Assembly (NCBI RefSeq): GCF_003325375.1 | Contig: NZ_CP030862.1 | Coordinates: forward strand, 1,863,501-1,927,500 | Direction of reading: 5' to 3' | Length of the DNA stretch: 64,000 nucleotides | Source of the DNA: Streptomyces globosus | GTDB lineage: Bacteria > Actinomycetota > Actinomycetes > Streptomycetales > Streptomycetaceae | Part shown: piece after piece, positions 42,922 to 55,286 of the stretch | How positions within the stretch are numbered: position 1 is the first letter of the stretch | Layout of the letters: the number at the start of each line of letters is the position of its first letter | Notes under the pieces: model-generated | What the model saw: the letters and a program-made list of their open reading frames with translations, nothing else | The model's database searches: none | Told to the model about the DNA's origin: nothing | Position numbers and translations under genes: made by a program

Positions 42922-42937
42922 ATCTCAGATATGAGAT
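42922..42937. promoter_or_regulatory. ATCTC-N6-GAGAT operator candidate (murA)
   Basis: ATCTCAGATATGAGAT, 12 bases ahead of the murA ATG. The same 5-6-5 arrangement is found upstream of acnA (45051-45066). A likely autoregulatory site for the HTH-MurA protein (inference). Confidence 0.55.
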
Positions 42938-43098
42938 GAGGTGCGTGCTGGGGGTGGCGGACGGGTGTTACCCAGCGTCAGATCGGCGGTGGGGCAGGGG
43001 CGGTGGAGGCGGCGTTGGCGGAGCCGGGCGATTTTGTGGTGATTCGGGCAAATGGGTGATGGGGTGGGGTGCGGCCGCCTCCGTCCCGCACCCCCGCC

Positions 43099-43944
43099 TC
43101 AGTTCGCCAGGAACGCTGCCGCGGTCGAGGTGAAGACGGCCGGGTCGTCGCGCCACGGGAAGTGGCCGGCTCCCGGGTGGACGATGAGCTTCGCCTGCGC
43201 GAAGAGGCCGGCGTACTCCGTCATGGCGGGGAGCGGTCCCTGCAGGTCGAGTTCGCCGGCCAGGACGAGGACGGGGGACCCGGAGTGGCGGAGCGCTGCC
43301 CGCAGGGCGTCCGGGTCGTAGGCGCCGTCCGCGCCGAAGGCTGCCGCCGCCTCCTGGTTCTTGCGGCGCGCCGACTCGGTGGCGAACTCCCGGGCGGACT
43401 CGTCCCAGCGGCCGTGGAAGAAGGGTTCCACCGCCGTCCAGTCGTCGGAGCCGGGCTCCCCTGCGACGATGCGCTCCAGCGCCGCGAACGCGGCCGGGAA
43501 CCACGGCTCGCCGCGGCGGAGCCGCGCGGCGGCCAGCCGCTGTTCGCCGGTGACGGTGATGCCGGTGGCGGCGACGCTCGGGGTGATCAGCGCGAGCCGT
43601 CCGGTGTGCTGCGGATGGCGGGCCGCGTACAGCGCGGCCAGGTTCGCGCCGGCGCTGTGCGCGAGCAGGTCCATGCGGGGGAGGGCGAGGTGCCGGCGCA
43701 GGGCTTCGAGGTCGGCGACCTGGCGGTCGCAGCGGTACGTCGCCGGGTCCGCGGGCACGGCCGAGGCGCCGGTGCCGCGCGGGTCGAGCAGGACCAGGCG
43801 GCGGTGCGCGGCCAGGCCGCCGAGGTTGCCGAGGTACGCGGAATCCTGCATCGGTCCGCCGGGGAGGCAGACGAGGTCCGGGCCGGGCCCGTCCAGGACG
43901 CGGTAGTCGAGGAGGGTGCCGTCGTACGAGGTGAAGGTGGGCAT
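43099..43944 (-). CDS. Alpha/beta hydrolase
   Basis: 281 residues with the alpha/beta-hydrolase order: CLPGGPMQDS (oxyanion), LLDPRGTGAS, the nucleophile elbow LLAHSAGANLA (G-x-S-x-G variant A-H-S-A-G), a late LAGELD acid and GAGHFPW with the catalytic His. Close to proline iminopeptidase/peptidase S33 relatives. ATG 43944 is chosen; longer frames lack coding character. Substrate unknown. Confidence 0.8.
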   Translation of the reverse strand: MPTFTSYDGTLLDYRVLDGPGPDLVCLPGGPMQDSAYLGNLGGLAAHRRLVLLDPRGTGASAVPADPATYRCDRQVADLEALRRHLALPRMDLLAHSAGANLAALYAARHPQHTGRLALITPSVAATGITVTGEQRLAAARLRRGEPWFPAAFAALERIVAGEPGSDDWTAVEPFFHGRWDESAREFATESARRKNQEAAAAFGADGAYDPDALRAALRHSGSPVLVLAGELDLQGPLPAMTEYAGLFAQAKLIVHPGAGHFPWRDDPAVFTSTAAAFLAN

Positions 43945-44224
43945 GCGGGGACGCTCGCAGGGCGGCGGGGGGTGGGCAAGCGGATTTCGGGTGCGGGCCG
44001 GTGCCCGTGCCCGGGAGCGGACAGGACTCGGCGGCGGGCCGCGGCACTTCGGATCGCTGCGTGCTGCCGTCGGCAGGCGGCTGACGGACGCGCCGTGGGG
44101 ACTGCAGCGGGAGGCCATTTCGGGAGCAAGAACGCAACTTCGACAAGGCGGGCAGGGGTGGCTACGTTCACGGGGTATTCGGCGTGCGGTGGTCACGCGC
44201 GGCGCCAACCATCGGGGGAGACGC

Positions 44225-44749
44225 ATGCCTCAGCTTGCTCTGTACACGTTCGGTGTCCTGAAAGCGCCGCTGGCCGATCCCGGACCGCTGACGCGCGAAC
44301 TCCACGACAGGGGCGAGTCCGTCTACCCGGAGATCGCCCGGCAGCCCGGATACGTCGCCCATGCGGAGGCGGCACCCGGCGGTCGCGGCACGCACTTCGA
44401 CTTGGACTGGGGTGCGTGGGGCGAGTTCGCCGTGCCGGGGTGGTACGGCAAGGGCCGGACGCGGGAGCGTGTCGCCCTGGCCGCGACGCTCTCCGTCTGG
44501 ACCGGTCTGCGGCCTGCCCGCGACGCCATCTACTCGGGACTGCACCGCGAGGCGCTGAACAGGCGTCACGATTGGTTCGAGCGGACCGGACACCCGCCGT
44601 ACGTGCTCTGGTGGGTCGCCGACCGGGTGATACCGACGTGGCCGGAAGGCGTCGCCAGGCTCGAATACCTCCACGGCCGAGGTGCTGAGCCGTACGCCTT
44701 CACGTTCCGGCGGTCGTTCGCACCGGACGGGACCCCCGGAGCCCGGTGA
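44225..44749 (+). CDS. DUF3291 family protein
   Basis: 174 residues: LALYTFGVLKAPLADPGP, WGAWGEFAVPGWYGKGRT, then TLSVWTGLRPARDAIYSGLH and LWWVADRVIPTWPEGVARLE, matching the DUF3291 (heme-binding-like dimeric barrel) pattern. GGGGGAG four bases before ATG 44225. Function unknown. Confidence 0.7.
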   Translation: MPQLALYTFGVLKAPLADPGPLTRELHDRGESVYPEIARQPGYVAHAEAAPGGRGTHFDLDWGAWGEFAVPGWYGKGRTRERVALAATLSVWTGLRPARDAIYSGLHREALNRRHDWFERTGHPPYVLWWVADRVIPTWPEGVARLEYLHGRGAEPYAFTFRRSFAPDGTPGAR

Positions 44750-45050
44750 GGGGGTGAGGGGCGACTGCACCGGTGCCGGCGCAGCGGGCGGTGGGTGCGC
44801 CCACGAGAGGTGCATGTGCAACCGACCCGCACGCTCGACTCGACCATGACGAGGCCGCCTCCGCTCCCGGGTGGATTGCGAAGCCGACCCCGAGCAGTCC
44901 GCCGACGGCGATGCCGCCGTCCCGGCCGATCCGCGGGTCGGCGGCGGTTGTTCGGGGCGCCCTCCGGGGCTGCGCCGCTGCGCCGTTCGGACGCCGCGGC
45001 GGTGGGCGGGCATGCCGGGCATGACCTTCCGGCGGGGATGCACTAGAGTT

Positions 45051-45066
45051 ATCTCGACATCGAGAT
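45051..45066. promoter_or_regulatory. ATCTC-N6-GAGAT operator candidate (acnA)
   Basis: ATCTCGACATCGAGAT, with flanking T and A extending the arms to 8 bp, about 137 bases before the acnA start. Same half-site and spacing as ahead of murA. The rest of 44750-45202 holds no credible gene. Confidence 0.55.
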
Positions 45067-45111
45067 ATCTGCCGAAGGCGTACCGCAGCCGCCACAACGG
45101 GTAAGGGTGAC

Positions 45112-47920
<2,809 letters not shown>

Positions 47921-47953
47921 GCCGTGTGAGCGGCGCCCGGCGCCGCCGTCGAA

Positions 47954-47982
47954 GGGCCGCACCCCTGCCGGGGGTGCGGCCC
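47954..47982 (+). terminator. acnA terminator
   Basis: A perfect 12-bp stem GGGCCGCACCCC / GGGGTGCGGCCC with a 5-base loop, 33 bases after the acnA stop, followed by TTCCC. Confidence 0.85.
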
Positions 47983-48083
47983 TTCCCGTCTGTCCGGATG
48001 GCGGAGGGCCCAGGTTTCACCGAGGTCTCAACTCGGAAAAGCTGCCAGACATGGCTGCGCATGATCTTGCTCACACCAGTGGA

Positions 48084-48099
48084 AGTGGACTATACCTGT
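48084..48099. promoter_or_regulatory. DasR-box-like site ahead of ngcE
   Basis: AGTGGACTATACCTGT agrees with 13 of 16 positions of the DasR consensus A(C/G)TGGTCTAGACCA(C/G)T, about 130 bases before ngcE. DasR is the GlcNAc-6-P-responsive GntR repressor of chitin and aminosugar genes, which fits the transporter. Confidence 0.55.
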
Positions 48100-48226
48100 G
48101 CGCGTCCGGCCCGCGGCGGTCCAGCGGCGCCGGACGGGGGGATGGGCGGGGACCTGCGGCTGTGCCCGCGTGTGCCGCAACGCCCGTGCTCCCCGGCCTC
48201 CTTCACACCCGGACGAAGGCGAGGAC

Positions 48227-49660
48227 ATGAGCATGGGATCCACCGGCGAGGGCGGCCTCGGCCGCCGCGATCTGATCAAGCGCTCCGCGGCACTCGGCCT
48301 CATCACCACGCCCGCGATGGGCTTCCTGTCCGCCTGCGCCTCCGGCGGCGAGGCCGCGACCAACGGCCCCGGCAAGGCGGCCGTCACCAAGGAGAACCCG
48401 TTCGGCGTAGCCAAGGGCGGCAAGCTCGACGTCGTCGTCTTCAAGGGCGGGTTCGGCGACGACTACGCCAAGGCCTGGGAGGCCGCCTTCGACAAGAAGT
48501 GGGGCACCACCAGCTCCCACCTCGGCACCCAGGAGATCGCCGCCAAGCTCCAGCCCCGGTTCAACGGCGGCAACCCGCCGGACGTCGTCGACGACGCCGG
48601 AGCCCAGGCGATCAAGATCGACGTCCTGGCGAAGGGCGGCCAGCTCGCCGACCTCACCCCGGTCCTCGACGCCCCCTCGATCGACGACCCGGCCAGGAAG
48701 GTCCGCGACCTCCTCATCCCGGGGACCGTCGAACAGGGCACGCAGGGAGGCAAGTTCGTCGCCCTCAACTACGTCTACACCGTCTTCGGCTTCTGGTACT
48801 CCGGCAAGCTCTTCAAGGAGAAGGGCTGGACCGAGCCGAAGACCTGGGACCAGTTCCTCGACGTGTGCACCAAGGCCCGCGACGCGGGCATCGGCGGCCT
48901 CGCCCACCAGGGCAAGTACCCGTACTACATCAACGTCGTCATCATGGACCTGATCGCCAAGAAGGGCGGCCTCGACGCCGTCAAGGCCATCGACAACCTG
49001 GAGTCCAACGCCTTCGCCGACAACCCGGCCGCCCTCGCCGCCGTCGAGGCCGTCTACGAGGTCGTCGAGAAGGGCCTCCTCATGGCCGGCACCAACGGCC
49101 TCACCCACACGGAGTCCCAGACCGCCTGGAACCAGTACAAGGCCGCCTTCATCCCCTCCGGCTCCTGGCTGGAGAACGAGCAGCTCAAGCAGACCCCGGA
49201 GGACTTCGACATGAAGTTCCTGCCGGTCCCGCTGCTCCCCGACAGCAAGCTTCCCTTCGAGGCCATCCGGGCCGGCGCCGGCGAACCCTTCATCGTCCCC
49301 GAGAAGGCCGCCAACAAGCCCGCCGGCTTGGAGTTCCTGCGCTCGATGCTGTCACGCGAATGGTCCACGGTCTTCGCCCAGCAGGCCAACTCCCTCACCG
49401 TCCTCAAGGACGGCGTCGACCCGGGGGTCTCCCTGCGCCCCGGCACCCGCTCCGCCGTCGCCGCGGTGAAGGCCGCCGGCACCCACACCTTCCAGTACCT
49501 GTACCCCGACTGGTACAGCGAAATGGACACCGAGATCCAGAACGCGTCCAATGAACTGATGGCCAAGCGGATCCAGCCCAAGGAGTGGATCAAGCGGGCC
49601 CAGGCCGCGGTGGACAAGGCCGCCAAGGACCCCAACGCGAAGAACAACCGCCGCAGCTGA
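48227..49660 (+). CDS. ngcE: Chito-oligosaccharide ABC transporter, binding lipoprotein
   Basis: 477 residues. The N-terminus GRRDLIKRSAAL carries a twin-arginine motif and FLSAC a lipobox, so it is a secreted lipoprotein. The rest is an extracellular family-1-type solute-binding protein. GAAGGCGAGG precedes ATG 48227. It begins an operon with two permeases and no ATPase gene, as in NgcEFG, which import N-acetylglucosamine/chitobiose and use the shared MsiK ATPase. The gene name is assigned from synteny and operon layout; a different sugar is possible. Confidence 0.8.
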   Translation: MSMGSTGEGGLGRRDLIKRSAALGLITTPAMGFLSACASGGEAATNGPGKAAVTKENPFGVAKGGKLDVVVFKGGFGDDYAKAWEAAFDKKWGTTSSHLGTQEIAAKLQPRFNGGNPPDVVDDAGAQAIKIDVLAKGGQLADLTPVLDAPSIDDPARKVRDLLIPGTVEQGTQGGKFVALNYVYTVFGFWYSGKLFKEKGWTEPKTWDQFLDVCTKARDAGIGGLAHQGKYPYYINVVIMDLIAKKGGLDAVKAIDNLESNAFADNPAALAAVEAVYEVVEKGLLMAGTNGLTHTESQTAWNQYKAAFIPSGSWLENEQLKQTPEDFDMKFLPVPLLPDSKLPFEAIRAGAGEPFIVPEKAANKPAGLEFLRSMLSREWSTVFAQQANSLTVLKDGVDPGVSLRPGTRSAVAAVKAAGTHTFQYLYPDWYSEMDTEIQNASNELMAKRIQPKEWIKRAQAAVDKAAKDPNAKNNRRS

Positions 49661-49682
49661 CGCCCAGGGACGGACGGACACC

Positions 49683-50627
49683 ATGAGCCACGTAGCCCGG
49701 GGGCGCGGACGGGCCGGCTTCATCGCCGGCTTCCTCGTCCTGCCGCTAGCGCTGTACCTGACATTCGTCATCTGGCCGTACATCCAGACCTTCGGCTACT
49801 CCTTCACGAACTGGTCCGGCCAGTCCCCCACCTTCGACTTCGTCGGCTGGGAGAACTACGCGGCCCTCATGGAGGACGAGGTCTTCCGCGGCGCGCTCTG
49901 GCACAACCTGCTCCTCCTCGTGTTCGTCCCGGCCACCACCATCCTGCTGGCCCTCTTCTTCGCCTTCATGGTGAACGCGGGAGGGCGCAGCGGGGCCGGA
50001 GGGGTCCGCGGCGTCCGCGGCTCCTCCTTCTACAAGATCGTCTACTTCTTCCCCCAGGTCCTCTCCCTCGCCATCCTCGCCGTCCTCTTCGGCGCGGTGT
50101 ACCGCAGCGACGAGGGCGGCCTGCTGAACGGCCTGCTGATCCGGCTCGGCCTCGTCGACGCCGGGCGGCCCGTCGAGTGGCTCAACGACCCCGACCTGGT
50201 CCTGTGGTGCCTGCTGCTGGTCGTCGTCTGGCACGGGGTCGGCTTCTACCTGGTCCTGTTCTCGGCCGCCATGCAGTCCGTCCCCAAGGACGTCTACGAG
50301 GCCGCCCTCCTCGACGGGGCGGGGCGCGCGCAGACCTTCTTCCGGGTGACGCTGCCCCTGCTGTGGGACTCGGTGCAGACCTCCGCCGTCTACCTGGGCA
50401 TCGCGGCCATGGACATGTTCGTCCTGGTCTCGACGATGACGTCAGGGCAGTTCGGCGGCGGCCCCGACCACCACAGCGAGGTCATGGCGACCGTGCTGAT
50501 GCGCAACTTCCTGTACTTCGGCAAGAGCGGCTACGCGTGCGCGATGGGGGTCGTGATGCTCGTCCTGACCATGGTCCTCTCCGTCGTCGTGCTGCGCGCC
50601 ACCCGGCGCGACCGCATCGAGTTCTGA
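49683..50627 (+). CDS. ngcF: Chito-oligosaccharide ABC transporter permease
   Basis: 314 residues, MalF-type permease with six hydrophobic helices. The EAA loop reads EAALLDGAGRAQTFFRVTLP, the site that contacts the ATPase. Starts 22 bases after ngcE and 13 before ngcG, so in one operon. Confidence 0.85.
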   Translation: MSHVARGRGRAGFIAGFLVLPLALYLTFVIWPYIQTFGYSFTNWSGQSPTFDFVGWENYAALMEDEVFRGALWHNLLLLVFVPATTILLALFFAFMVNAGGRSGAGGVRGVRGSSFYKIVYFFPQVLSLAILAVLFGAVYRSDEGGLLNGLLIRLGLVDAGRPVEWLNDPDLVLWCLLLVVVWHGVGFYLVLFSAAMQSVPKDVYEAALLDGAGRAQTFFRVTLPLLWDSVQTSAVYLGIAAMDMFVLVSTMTSGQFGGGPDHHSEVMATVLMRNFLYFGKSGYACAMGVVMLVLTMVLSVVVLRATRRDRIEF

Positions 50628-50640
50628 CCGGGAGACGACG

Positions 50641-51564
50641 ATGACCACTGTGATCAAGGCGCCCGGGGAGTCCTCTGCGCAGAGGGCCGGCGGCGGCCGC
50701 CCCGCCGCGCCAAGCGCGGGCCGCTCCGACGGCGCCGTCCTGAACGTCTTCTCCCACGGCTTCCTCGCCGTCTGGGCGGTGCTGATCGTGCTGCCGCTGG
50801 TGTGGCTTGCGCTCGGCTCGTTCAAGACCGACTCCGAGATCGGCGGGTCGGCGCTGAGCCGGCCGACGAACTGGAACCTCGACGCGTTCGCGCGGGCCTG
50901 GGACAAGGGGATCGGCGACTACTTCGCACACACGCTGATCGTGATGTCCTTCTCGGTGCCGCTGACGATGCTGCTGGGGTCGATGGCCGCGTACGTGCTG
51001 GCCCGCTACCCGTTCCCGGGCAACCGGGTGGTGTACTTCTTCTTCGTCAGCGGGGCCATGTTCCCGGTGTTCCTGGCGCTCGTGCCGCTCTTCTTCATGG
51101 TCAAGCGCCTGGACATGCTGAACACCTACCAGGGCCTGATCCTGGTGTACGTCGCGTACTCGATGCCGTTCACCGTCTTCTTCATGCACTCCTTCTTCCG
51201 GACGCTGCCGACGGCCGTGCACGAGGCGGCCGTGCTCGACGGGGCCTCCGACACGCGGATCTTCTTCCAGGTGATGCTGCCGATGGCCAAGCCGGGCCTG
51301 ATCAGCGTCGGGATCTTCAACGTGCTGGGGCAGTGGAACCAGTACATCCTGCCGTCGGTGCTGATGCAGCCGCAGTCGGGCTCGGACCCGGAGCGGTACA
51401 TGCTCACGCAGGGCCTGATCCAGCTCCAGTACCAGATGGGGTACGAGACGGACCTGCCGGTGCTGTTCGCCGGCGTGACGCTCGCCATGGTGCCGATGCT
51501 GGTGGTGTACCTGTCCTTCCAGCGCCAGATCCAGGCGGGGCTGACGTCGGGCACCCTGAAGTAG
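50641..51564 (+). CDS. ngcG: Chito-oligosaccharide ABC transporter permease
   Basis: 307 residues, MalG-type permease with about six helices after a cytoplasmic N-terminus of 35 residues. EAA loop EAAVLDGASDTRIFFQVMLP. GGGAGACGACG leads to ATG 50641. Partner of NgcF; no ATPase follows. C-rich, gene-free DNA follows to 51872. Confidence 0.85.
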   Translation: MTTVIKAPGESSAQRAGGGRPAAPSAGRSDGAVLNVFSHGFLAVWAVLIVLPLVWLALGSFKTDSEIGGSALSRPTNWNLDAFARAWDKGIGDYFAHTLIVMSFSVPLTMLLGSMAAYVLARYPFPGNRVVYFFFVSGAMFPVFLALVPLFFMVKRLDMLNTYQGLILVYVAYSMPFTVFFMHSFFRTLPTAVHEAAVLDGASDTRIFFQVMLPMAKPGLISVGIFNVLGQWNQYILPSVLMQPQSGSDPERYMLTQGLIQLQYQMGYETDLPVLFAGVTLAMVPMLVVYLSFQRQIQAGLTSGTLK

Positions 51565-51699
51565 CCCGCCTCCGCGCCCGGCCGCCCCCCCGCCCTGCCC
51601 CCGCCCCGCCCCCGGCCCCCTGCCCTCCGCAGCCGCCCGACCCGCCTCCGGTCGCCGGCCCGCGCCGCCCGTGGCACGATCTGCTCGACATCTCTCATA

Positions 51700-51714
51700 C
51701 TTATGAACCATAAG
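51700..51714. promoter_or_regulatory. Short palindrome upstream of rok7B7
   Basis: CTTATG-AAC-CATAAG (6-bp arms), about 160 bases before the gene. TTGACG follows near 51746. It could be an autoregulatory ROK site; no published consensus is claimed. Confidence 0.4.
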
Positions 51715-51872
51715 GGCCGTTTTGCTCCGTGTCCGCCTCTTGACGTGTGGATGTCCGAGGGTTCGACTAAGGGTTCACAAGTTGGAGACGCCGGGGTCTC
51801 GGAGCCGTCAGCCGCGGCCACCGGCCGGAGGGCGGCGGCCGGCCGCCGCCCATGGGCAGGAGTGGATGAGTC

Positions 51873-53075
51873 GTGCAGACTCCCGGATCGCAGTCCTCGC
51901 TGCACCGAGCGAACCTCGAACGGGTCGTGCGGGCCGTACGGCTCGCGGGTTCGCTGACCCAGGCGGAGATCGCCCGGTCCACCGGGCTGTCGGCGGCCAC
52001 GGTGTCCAACATCGTCCGGGAGCTCAAGGAGGGCGGGACGGTCGAGGTCACCGACACCTCCTCGGGGGGCCGCAGGGCGCGCAGCGTCTCCCTCAGCGGG
52101 GACGCGGGCATCGTCATCGGCGTCGACTTCGGCCACACCCACCTGCGGGTCGCGGTCGGCAACCTGGCCCACCGCGTGCTGGCCGAGGAGGCCGCCCCGC
52201 TGGACGTGGACGCCTCCTGGGCCGACGGCTTCGACCGGGCCGAAGCCCTGGTGGGCGAGCTGATCGCGGGCATAGGCGTGGACCTGGGGAAGGTCATCGG
52301 GGTGGGGCTCGGCGTCCCCGGCCCGATCGACGTGGAGTCCGGGACGCTGGGCTCGACGGCCATCCTGCCGGGGTGGGCCGGGATCAACCCGCGCGAGGAG
52401 CTCTCGCGGCGCCTGGGCGTCCCCGTCCACGTCGACAACGACGCCAACCTGGGCGCGCTCGGCGAGCTGGTGTGGGGGAGCGGGCGCGGGGTCAAGGACC
52501 TCGCGTACATCAAGGTGGCGAGCGGTGTCGGCGCCGGCCTGGTCATCAACGGGCAGATCTACCGCGGGCCCGGCGGCACGGCCGGCGAGATCGGGCACAT
52601 CACCCTCGACGAGTCCGGCCCGGTCTGCCGCTGCGGAAACCGCGGCTGCCTGGAGACCTTCGCCGCGGCCCGGTACGTCCTGCCGCTGCTCCAGGGCACC
52701 CACGGGCCCGGACTGACCATGGAGCGGGTGGTCGAGCTGGCCCGCGACGGCGACCCCGGGTGCCGCCGCGTCATCGCCGACGTGGGCCGCCACGTGGGCA
52801 GCGGTGTCGCCAACCTCTGCAATCTGCTGAACCCGACGCGGGTCGTGCTCGGCGGGTCGCTGGCCGAGGCGGGCGAGCTCGTCCTGGCCCCCATACGCGA
52901 GTCCGTGGGGCGGTACGCCATCCCCAGCGCGGCCCGCCAACTGTCCGTCCTGACCGGCTCGTTGGGCAGCCGGGCCGAAGTGCTCGGCGCCCTCGCGCTG
53001 GTCCTGAGCGAAATGGGCGATTCCACCCTCCTGGCCGATTCCGCGTCGCCGAAGCTCTTGTCTTCAGTTAGATAA
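51873..53075 (+). CDS. rok7B7: ROK-family transcription regulator (Rok7B7 type)
   Basis: 400 residues. Winged HTH at about 18-65 (LTQAEIARSTGLSAATVSNI) followed by a ROK sugar-kinase-fold domain with GVDFGHTHLRVA, the zinc motif CRCGNRGCLETF, and NDANLGALGE. Located between ngcEFG and xylFGH as in S. coelicolor, where the equivalent regulator controls xylose uptake and affects carbon repression and antibiotic production. AGGAG about ten bases before GTG 51873. Confidence 0.88.
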   Translation: MQTPGSQSSLHRANLERVVRAVRLAGSLTQAEIARSTGLSAATVSNIVRELKEGGTVEVTDTSSGGRRARSVSLSGDAGIVIGVDFGHTHLRVAVGNLAHRVLAEEAAPLDVDASWADGFDRAEALVGELIAGIGVDLGKVIGVGLGVPGPIDVESGTLGSTAILPGWAGINPREELSRRLGVPVHVDNDANLGALGELVWGSGRGVKDLAYIKVASGVGAGLVINGQIYRGPGGTAGEIGHITLDESGPVCRCGNRGCLETFAAARYVLPLLQGTHGPGLTMERVVELARDGDPGCRRVIADVGRHVGSGVANLCNLLNPTRVVLGGSLAEAGELVLAPIRESVGRYAIPSAARQLSVLTGSLGSRAEVLGALALVLSEMGDSTLLADSASPKLLSSVR

Positions 53076-53192
53076 CGGATGGCACCGTTGTCATCTCGTT
53101 AAGGATTCACTCCTTGACGGCAAAGTGGCGGCCGGGTTGACTCGCACCCACCTCGGCCGCAGTGTTGCGGCCTCGTCAGGGAGGTTCAAGAA

Positions 53193-54311
53193 ATGAACAC
53201 GCGTATGCGTAGAGCCGCCGTTGTCGTCGCCGCCGGCGCCGCAGCCGTTTCCCTCGCCGCCTGTGGCAGCGCCAAGGAGGCCGGCACCACGTCGAACGGC
53301 ACCGGCACGGCCGCGGCCGCGGACGGTGCGATCAAGGTCGGGCTGCTCCTGCCCGAGAACCAGACCGCGCGCTACGAGAAGTTCGACAAGCCGCTCATCG
53401 AGAAGAAGGTCGCGCAGCTCACCAACGGCAAGGGCGAGGTCGTCTACGCCAACGCCAAGCAGGATGCGACCACCCAGAACTCCCAGGTCGACACCATGAT
53501 CACCAACAAGGTGAACGTGCTGATCGTCGACGCGGTGGACTCCAAGGCCATCGCGGGCGCGGTCAAGCGGGCCAAGGACGCCGGCATCCCGGTGGTGGCC
53601 TACGACCGCCTGGCGGAGGGCCCGATCGACGCCTACACCTCCTTCGACAACGAAGAGGTCGGCCGCGTCCAGGGCAAGGCCCTGCTGGAGGCCCTCGGCG
53701 ACAAGGCCCAGTCCGGCCAGATCGTGATGATGAACGGCTCGGTCACCGACCCGAACGCCGCACTCTTCAAGAAGGGCGCCCACTCCGTCCTCGACGGCAA
53801 GGTGACCATCGGCAAGGAGTACGACACCAAGGAGTGGAAGCCGGAGAACGCCAACACCAACATGGCCGGCGCCATCTCCGCCCTCGGCAAGAACAACATC
53901 GTCGGCGTCTACTCCGCCAACGACGGCATGGCCGGCGGCATCATCACCGCCCTCAAGGCCGCCGGCATGAGCCCGCTGCCCCCGGTCACCGGACAGGACG
54001 CCGAGCTCGCGGGCGTGCAGCGCATCGTCGCAGGCGAGCAGTTCATGAGCGTCTACAAGCCGTACGCCCCCGAGGCCGAGGCCGCCGCCGAGATGGCCGT
54101 CGCCCTCGCCAAGGGCGAGAAGATCGACGGGATCATCAACAACAAGGTCGACAGCCCCACCACCCAGGGCGTCCCGTCGGTCCTCATCCCCGTCATCTCG
54201 CTCACCAAGAACAACATCAAGGACACTGTCATCAAGGACGGCGTCTACACCGCGGACGAGATCTGCACCGACAAGTACGCGGCCGCCTGCGCCTCCCTCG
54301 GCCTGAAGTAG
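53193..54311 (+). CDS. xylF: Xylose ABC transporter, binding lipoprotein
   Basis: 372 residues. Signal peptide and lipobox (VSLAACGS) precede a periplasmic-binding type-1 domain: IKVGLLLPENQTARYEKFDK, VVAYDRLAEGPIDAY, NDGMAGGIITALKAAG. GGGAGG before ATG 53193. First gene of xylFGH, directly after its likely ROK regulator. Confidence 0.88.
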   Translation: MNTRMRRAAVVVAAGAAAVSLAACGSAKEAGTTSNGTGTAAAADGAIKVGLLLPENQTARYEKFDKPLIEKKVAQLTNGKGEVVYANAKQDATTQNSQVDTMITNKVNVLIVDAVDSKAIAGAVKRAKDAGIPVVAYDRLAEGPIDAYTSFDNEEVGRVQGKALLEALGDKAQSGQIVMMNGSVTDPNAALFKKGAHSVLDGKVTIGKEYDTKEWKPENANTNMAGAISALGKNNIVGVYSANDGMAGGIITALKAAGMSPLPPVTGQDAELAGVQRIVAGEQFMSVYKPYAPEAEAAAEMAVALAKGEKIDGIINNKVDSPTTQGVPSVLIPVISLTKNNIKDTVIKDGVYTADEICTDKYAAACASLGLK

Positions 54312-54506
54312 GCCCCAGCGTCCTCCCGGCCGGAGGCCCCGCCCCCGCGACCTCCGGTCCGGCCCAGGAACCCCCGCGCCTGCCCGGCGCCCCGCCCCAC
54401 CATCCCCGCCAGAGGCGGGGCCGCCGGGCAGAAACGATTCCCCCACCCCGCTCCTGCACTTTCTGCACGACATCCCCGCCCGTCGGCGGCGAAGGAGATG
54501 GTTCAT

Positions 54507-55286
54507 GTGTCCGCTGCGCCCGTGCTGGCGTTGCGAGGGGTCTCGAAGCGGTTCGGCGCCGTCCAGGCGCTGACCGACGTAGAGCTCGAGATCCATTCCG
54601 GCGAGGTGGTCGCCCTGGTCGGCGACAACGGCGCCGGCAAGTCCACGCTCGTCAAGACGATCGCTGGCGTCCACCCCATCGATGACGGCGTCATCGAGTG
54701 GGAGGGCAGGCCGGTGGCGATCAGCAAGCCCCACGACGCCCAGAACCTGGGCATCGCGACGGTCTACCAGGACCTCGCGCTGTGCGACAACATCGACGTC
54801 GTCGGCAATCTCTTCCTCGGACGCGAGCTCAAGCGCCGCGGCGTCCTGGACGAGGTCGAGATGGAGCGCCGCGCCCGCGAGCTCCTGACCACCCTGTCCA
54901 TCCGGATCCCCAGTGTCCGGATCCCCATCGCCTCGCTCTCCGGCGGCCAGCGCCAGACCGTGGCCATCGCCCGCTCCATGCTGGGCGAGCCGAAGCTGGT
55001 CATCCTCGACGAGCCCACCGCCGCCCTCGGCGTCGAGCAGACCGCACAGGTGCTCGACCTGGTGGAGCGGCTCCGCGAGCGCGGCCACGCCGTCATCCTC
55101 ATCAGCCACAACATGGCCGATGTGAAGGCCGTCGCCGACCGCGTGGCGGTCCTGCGGCTGGGCCGCAACAACGGTGTCTTCAAGGTCGCCGACACCTCGC
55201 AGGAAGAGATCATCTCGGCCATCACGGGGGCCACGGACAACGCCGTGACCCGCCGCGCGGCCCGCACCGGGGAGGCCCGCAAGTGA
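54507..55286 (+). CDS. xylG: Sugar (xylose) ABC transporter ATPase
   Basis: 259 residues, a single ATP-binding cassette. Walker A GDNGAGKST, signature LSGGQRQ, Walker B LVILDEPTAAL, switch His ISHN. GTG 54507 is preferred over ATG 54498 because GAAGGAG abuts the latter. Single-cassette length (not the double RbsA/XylG of E. coli). Stop overlaps xylH start (GTGA). Confidence 0.88.
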   Translation: MSAAPVLALRGVSKRFGAVQALTDVELEIHSGEVVALVGDNGAGKSTLVKTIAGVHPIDDGVIEWEGRPVAISKPHDAQNLGIATVYQDLALCDNIDVVGNLFLGRELKRRGVLDEVEMERRARELLTTLSIRIPSVRIPIASLSGGQRQTVAIARSMLGEPKLVILDEPTAALGVEQTAQVLDLVERLRERGHAVILISHNMADVKAVADRVAVLRLGRNNGVFKVADTSQEEIISAITGATDNAVTRRAARTGEARK

